Shown: positions 60,617-64,000 of the stretch, piece by piece | Layout of the letters: the number at the start of each line of letters is the position of its first letter | Position numbering within the stretch: position 1 is the stretch's first letter | Assembly: GCF_003315635.1 (NCBI RefSeq) | Contig: NZ_PDCG01000006.1 | Location: 1 to 64,000 of the forward strand | DNA: 64,000 nucleotides | From: Bifidobacterium aemilianum | GTDB taxonomy: Bacteria > Actinomycetota > Actinomycetes > Actinomycetales > Bifidobacteriaceae | Direction: 5' to 3' | Notes under the pieces: generated by a model | Databases searched by the model: none | Told to the model about the DNA's origin: nothing | The model's input: the letters and a program-made list of their open reading frames with translations, nothing else | Translations under genes and position numbers: made by a program

Positions 60617-62377
60617 TCAGTTCAGCGAGTAGCGGCGGTTGGCCAGATTCTGAAGGGGGGCCCAGAAGACCCGGTTGGCCACGACCACGAAGAAGCTCAT
60701 GATGGCCACGCCCAGAATGATTCGCGGGCCGTCACCCCTCTCGGTCACCTGGGTGATGTATGCGCCCAGGCCCTTGCCGACCAGTTCGGTCCTACCGTAT
60801 GAGACGATTTCGGCCACGATGGAAGCGTTCCAGGCCCCGCCCGCCGCCGTGATGCCGCCTGTGCACCAGGATCCGAAGACTGCCGGCAGAATCAGCCGCT
60901 TCCACTTGAGCCAGCCGGTCAGTTGGAAGCTGGAGCCCATCTCCCGCAGGTCGTCGGGGATGGCGCTGGCCCCGGCGATCACGTTGAAGAGGATGTACCA
61001 CTGGGTGCCCAGGGCCATGAGCAGAATCGACCCCCAGTTGATGTCAATGCCCCAGGCCACAAACCAGAGGGTGACGAAGGGGAAGATGAAGTTGGCGGGG
61101 AAGCTGGCCAGAACCTGCACGATGGGCTGCATGAAGCGCGAGACCTTGGGGTTCATGCCAATCAGGGCCCCGATGGGCACCCAGACGATGGAGCATACAG
61201 CGGTCAGGAGTGCCACCCGCAGGAAGGTCAGACCACCCAGGCCGAAGACCTGGCCCATCTCAGCGAAGCCCACGCTGCGTTTGATGGACAGGACCAGTTC
61301 CGCAAGCCCCAGGACCAGAAGAATGCCCAGCACGATGTCGAAGATCCAGTCGCCAAGCTTGCGGCGGGTGCCCGTGGATTCCCAACGGGCTCCGGTCCGT
61401 CCGAAGACCCGACCAGCCCGGTCAAGGAGCTCACCCAGGGGGCTGAAGGCCCTCCCCAGCAGATCGTCGAGGTGGGACTGACGGATAACCGTCAGCACCA
61501 GGCTCTTCTTGGGCTCGGCAGACTCGCTCTGGGTGATCCGGAACTTCTCCGCCCAGGCGGTCAGCGGCTTCCACAGCAGGAAGTCGATCAGCAGCACCAC
61601 TATCACCATGGTCACGATGGCCAGACCGACCTTGCCCAACTCCTCATTGGATGAGGCCTGCGCCACGAAGGACCCCAGGCCAGGCAGGGCGTAGGTCTTG
61701 TTGTTGACCGAGATCATCTCGGAGGCGGTCAGGAAGAACCAACCGCCGCCCACGCTCATCATGCAGTTCCAGAGCAGGGGGGTCATGGAGGAGGGCACGT
61801 CCAGCTTCCAGAAGCGCTGCCAGCGGGTCAGCCGCAGGGAGCGCGCCGCCTCGTCCAACTCCTTGGGCTCGCTCAGGAGCGAGCGGTAGAAGGAGAAGGC
61901 CATGTTCCAAGCCTGGCTGGTGAAGATGGCGAAGATGGAGGCCGCCTCCACCCCCAACATGGAGTGGGGAAAGATGACCAGCCAGATGGTGATGGTGGCC
62001 GACAGGAAGCCCAGGATCGGCACTGACTGGAGGATGTCCAGGAGCGGCACCAGCACCTTGCCCATGAGCCGGGAGCGCGCGGCCGCCAGCCCATAGAGGA
62101 AGGTGAATGCCAGGGAGAAGAAGAGGGCGATGAACATACGGAAGACCGATCGCATGGCGTAGTAGGGCAGGTCCCAGACGTCCGTGGTGACATGGGAGGG
62201 TATGCCCTGGGGGCCTATGGGCGCGTCGACACCGGGTAACAGGTAGGCCACGAAGCCGAACACGGCCAGGACCCCTGCGGCCACGACCAGGTCCGAGAGA
62301 ATACGTACGCGCAGTCGGGGCTGGTTGCCTCCACCTGGACCCGGGCGGCTGACCGCGCTGGTGAACATTGAGGTCAT
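60617..62377 (-). CDS. Fused two-domain permease of a NitT/TauT-type ABC transporter
   Basis: The 586-residue protein contains two binding-protein-dependent permease domains in one chain. The first half has about six helices and an EAA-like loop (ELDEAARSLRLTRWQRFWKL). The second half repeats this pattern with DDLREMGSSFQLTGWLKWKR. Fusion of two permeases is unusual for this family, where a homodimer is common. ATG 62377 has AAGAAGG 7 nt upstream. With the ATPase gene behind it, the pair makes a complete translocator but no binding protein is encoded nearby. Confidence 0.88.
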   Translation of the reverse strand: MTSMFTSAVSRPGPGGGNQPRLRVRILSDLVVAAGVLAVFGFVAYLLPGVDAPIGPQGIPSHVTTDVWDLPYYAMRSVFRMFIALFFSLAFTFLYGLAAARSRLMGKVLVPLLDILQSVPILGFLSATITIWLVIFPHSMLGVEAASIFAIFTSQAWNMAFSFYRSLLSEPKELDEAARSLRLTRWQRFWKLDVPSSMTPLLWNCMMSVGGGWFFLTASEMISVNNKTYALPGLGSFVAQASSNEELGKVGLAIVTMVIVVLLIDFLLWKPLTAWAEKFRITQSESAEPKKSLVLTVIRQSHLDDLLGRAFSPLGELLDRAGRVFGRTGARWESTGTRRKLGDWIFDIVLGILLVLGLAELVLSIKRSVGFAEMGQVFGLGGLTFLRVALLTAVCSIVWVPIGALIGMNPKVSRFMQPIVQVLASFPANFIFPFVTLWFVAWGIDINWGSILLMALGTQWYILFNVIAGASAIPDDLREMGSSFQLTGWLKWKRLILPAVFGSWCTGGITAAGGAWNASIVAEIVSYGRTELVGKGLGAYITQVTERGDGPRIILGVAIMSFFVVVANRVFWAPLQNLANRRYSLN

Positions 62378-63720
62378 AATGAACCTTCTTGCAATTGACA
62401 TGAGGCAAGCCACTTCCAGCTTAAGCCTCTGTTTTAAGCGCCCGTAGGCCGTGATAGCTCTCTTCGCCACCGGCTCAGCAATTGGTGATCCTCACGCTGC
62501 CCTCATTGTGCCCTGCCGCTGGACTGTTGTCTGTGCCGCTGGCCCGTCCCCGCATCCGTGCTGCTGGTCCTGCACTAGCGCTGCTGGCTGTGCTCATACT
62601 GGCTGGAAGGCATAGCACGATGCCTGAGCGCGACGACAGTTACTGTATGCGGTCGGCGCTCGCGGCCGCGGTTCCGGGCCTCGTAGGCTGGTAGGCAGAG
62701 TCCCCCAACATTGGCAGCCTTGAGGGCGGGGTGATGGGCAAAGCCTCGATCCTCGCCACCATCTGAGCAACTTGAGGAATGATCAGCTGACTGGCCAAGC
62801 CAGAGGTCGGTTACTGCTGACCCCAGCCGGGCAGGTCGGTGGGGAGGAGGGGAGAGTGGTAGTCGTCATCGGCCTGGCCGAAGATGCTACCGGCGATATT
62901 CGCCGAAGTCCGCGCCATACAAGATACAGGTCCGCTGTCCATAACCCACCTCCTTAAGCCAGGTGCTCTCACGCACGCTTGGTCGCTTCACTCGCCTGGG
63001 ACTGATGCCGGTTCTAATCCGCATGCTTGGAAGTCTGTCAGCTCCGCCGTCGATGGCTTGCTTGAGTGCTGACCTGTAGAAGGGGCGGATTATTCGATAC
63101 GCCAGTTCGAGTCATTGTTCAAGCTTCAGCTTCGCATGGCTTGGCCTTACGTTAGTCCCTGCCTTGATCCGACAAGGACTGTTAACCAGCGTGCAGTGTC
63201 TCCACTGCTTTGCGGCAGTAATCCGTATCCATGCGGTAGCCTCGCCTACCGACGCCTCACAGCCTAGGGACATGCCAGCCCTTTGTCAACCCGAAAGCCA
63301 CCAAAGGTCGATCCTGGCACGGGTGCTGTGTCTTCCTGGAAGCTGGCGGCGGTCAAATCCCTCGAACTGAGTCGAGTAGCTGTGGGTTGTGGCCCTTGGA
63401 ACCTGCCGGCGGACCTGGTGACTGCTGACATGCCCCTGCATGCCAAGTGGGTTCAGTGTCGGGTGGTTGCTTTCGATTCGGCTGGCGGCACATCCCCGTC
63501 CGGCTCACCACCATCCCAGGACCGCTGGAATCGTACCCGCCGCTGGTTGCCAGCTCCATGCAAAGGGATTTGGCGGGACCATCCTCCTGTCTCCTCGCCG
63601 GCCGTGAACGCCGGGTTCCTCCCCGGTCTTGCACCACATCCCCCACGAGCCCCCGCCAGTGCGGCAGAGGTCAACCGGATTCGAGTCGGCCACCCCTGTG
63701 TCCGATATCCCTCACCAGTT
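62378..63720. other. Intergenic region with no convincing gene
   Basis: About 1.3 kb upstream of the permease gene shows no clear coding sequence on either strand. Several frames stay open for 60-150 codons between 63283 and 63729, but they lack ribosome binding sites, have odd Pro/Arg/Trp-rich composition and overlap on both strands. It may contain a decayed gene. Confidence 0.4.
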
Positions 63721-63729
63721 TCCTGCTAA

Positions 63730-63810
63730 TAAGGGATTTTGGACAGAAAACACGATATTCTGTCCGAATTTCCTTAGGTGGATCCTGATATTAAGGGATT
63801 TCGGACAAAA
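63730..63810. repeat. Three copies of a 19-bp motif, alternating orientation
   Basis: TAAGGGATTTTGGACAGAA (63730-63748), its inverted relative TTCTGTCCGAATTTCCTTA (63758-63776) and TAAGGGATTTCGGACAAAA (63792-63810) occur in an 81-bp span. The first two can pair with three mismatches. The motif may be a protein site or part of a hairpin. Confidence 0.6.
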
Positions 63811-63844
63811 CTGATGAGTCGGGGTGCTGCTGGTGGCTGTAGTC

Positions 63845-64000
63845 AGGTGGGGGGGGGGTATCCAATTCACGGGATGGCACTAGGAACACTGGATGGTTGT
63901 GACGGGGTGGAGGGGGTATCCAATTCAGGGGACGACCCTATGGATGCCGGACGGTTCTGGTTAGGGTGTATCCAAATCAGGGGCGCGACACTGGGGATAC
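63845..64000. repeat. Imperfect tandem repeat with TATCCAATTCAGGGG core
   Basis: TATCCAATTCACGGG (core at 63859), TATCCAATTCAGGGG (63917) and TATCCAAATCAGGGG (63969) are spaced 58 and 52 bp apart, and the sequence after each core (GGA-GG-TT-TG pattern) is also partly shared. A run of 10 G (63849-63858) precedes the first copy. The array probably continues past the window. It is too diverged and too widely spaced in unit and spacer to be CRISPR. Confidence 0.6.

Noticed and set aside
63283..63729. 148-codon plus-strand frame near the right edge, with minus-strand frames overlapping it
   Set aside because: Pro/Arg/Trp-rich composition, no ribosome binding site and open frames on both strands suggest GC-driven openness, not a gene.
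63845..64000. Possible CRISPR array at the right edge
   Set aside because: Copies are imperfect, the core is only ~15 bp, similarity continues into the would-be spacers, and no cas gene is present.

Overview
The window looks like about 64 kb of chromosome from a high-GC actinobacterium, most likely a Bifidobacterium of the B. asteroides (honeybee gut) type. This is inference. It rests on actinobacterial gene order (rpsP-khpA-rimM; rnc-rpmF-YceD-SepIVA-like-coaD), Gly/Ala-rich codon use, and a cytochrome bd respiratory block that is characteristic of the asteroides group and absent from most other bifidobacteria. No phage, IS transposase, rRNA or CRISPR array is visible.

Layout. 1-7.3 kb is core housekeeping on the minus strand (rpsP, khpA, rimM, a membrane-anchored EEP-family phosphatase, ffh, cysS). 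7.6-10.9 kb holds a large LPxTG surface protein (leucine-rich repeats plus seven InlB-type B repeats). Its signal-peptide frame is separated from the body by a run of 13 C, so the gene looks phase-variable and is OFF as read. 11-28 kb is again mostly housekeeping: a glutamine amidotransferase, an ABC-F protein, ilvBN, rnc-rpmF-yceD-sepIVA-coaD, pncB, rph, rdgB, an AEC transporter and tRNA-Leu. 28.8-36.8 kb is a respiratory block: type 2 NADH dehydrogenase, then cydA-cydB-cydD-cydC with overlapping ends. 37-42 kb has a broken Abi gene and an MFS/GH3 beta-glucosidase pair.

42.5-47.8 kb combines a polyprenyl diphosphate synthase and MenA (prenyl-quinone supply) with many broken genes: a CMD protein, MerR, an ABC exporter remnant and a TacAT-type toxin-antitoxin pair. 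A TetR regulator there is intact, with the same palindromic operator in front of itself and in front of the broken ABC gene. 47.8-62.4 kb holds a TrmD fused to an acetyltransferase, a small membrane protein/XRE regulator pair, lutABC, a family 5 solute-binding lipoprotein, tRNA-Thr, pgi, and an ABC transporter with two fused permease domains. The last 1.6 kb shows no convincing gene but carries short palindromic and tandem repeats.

How the parts fit. NDH-2 and LutABC could feed electrons into a quinone pool made with the help of MenA and the polyprenyl synthase. Cytochrome bd, matured by CydDC, would pass them to oxygen. The 43.6-47.8 kb zone is a hotspot of gene decay around one retained enzyme (MenA) and one retained regulator (TetR). 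A dispersed palindromic element with TTGGGGTGAGTC ends occurs in two intergenic regions.
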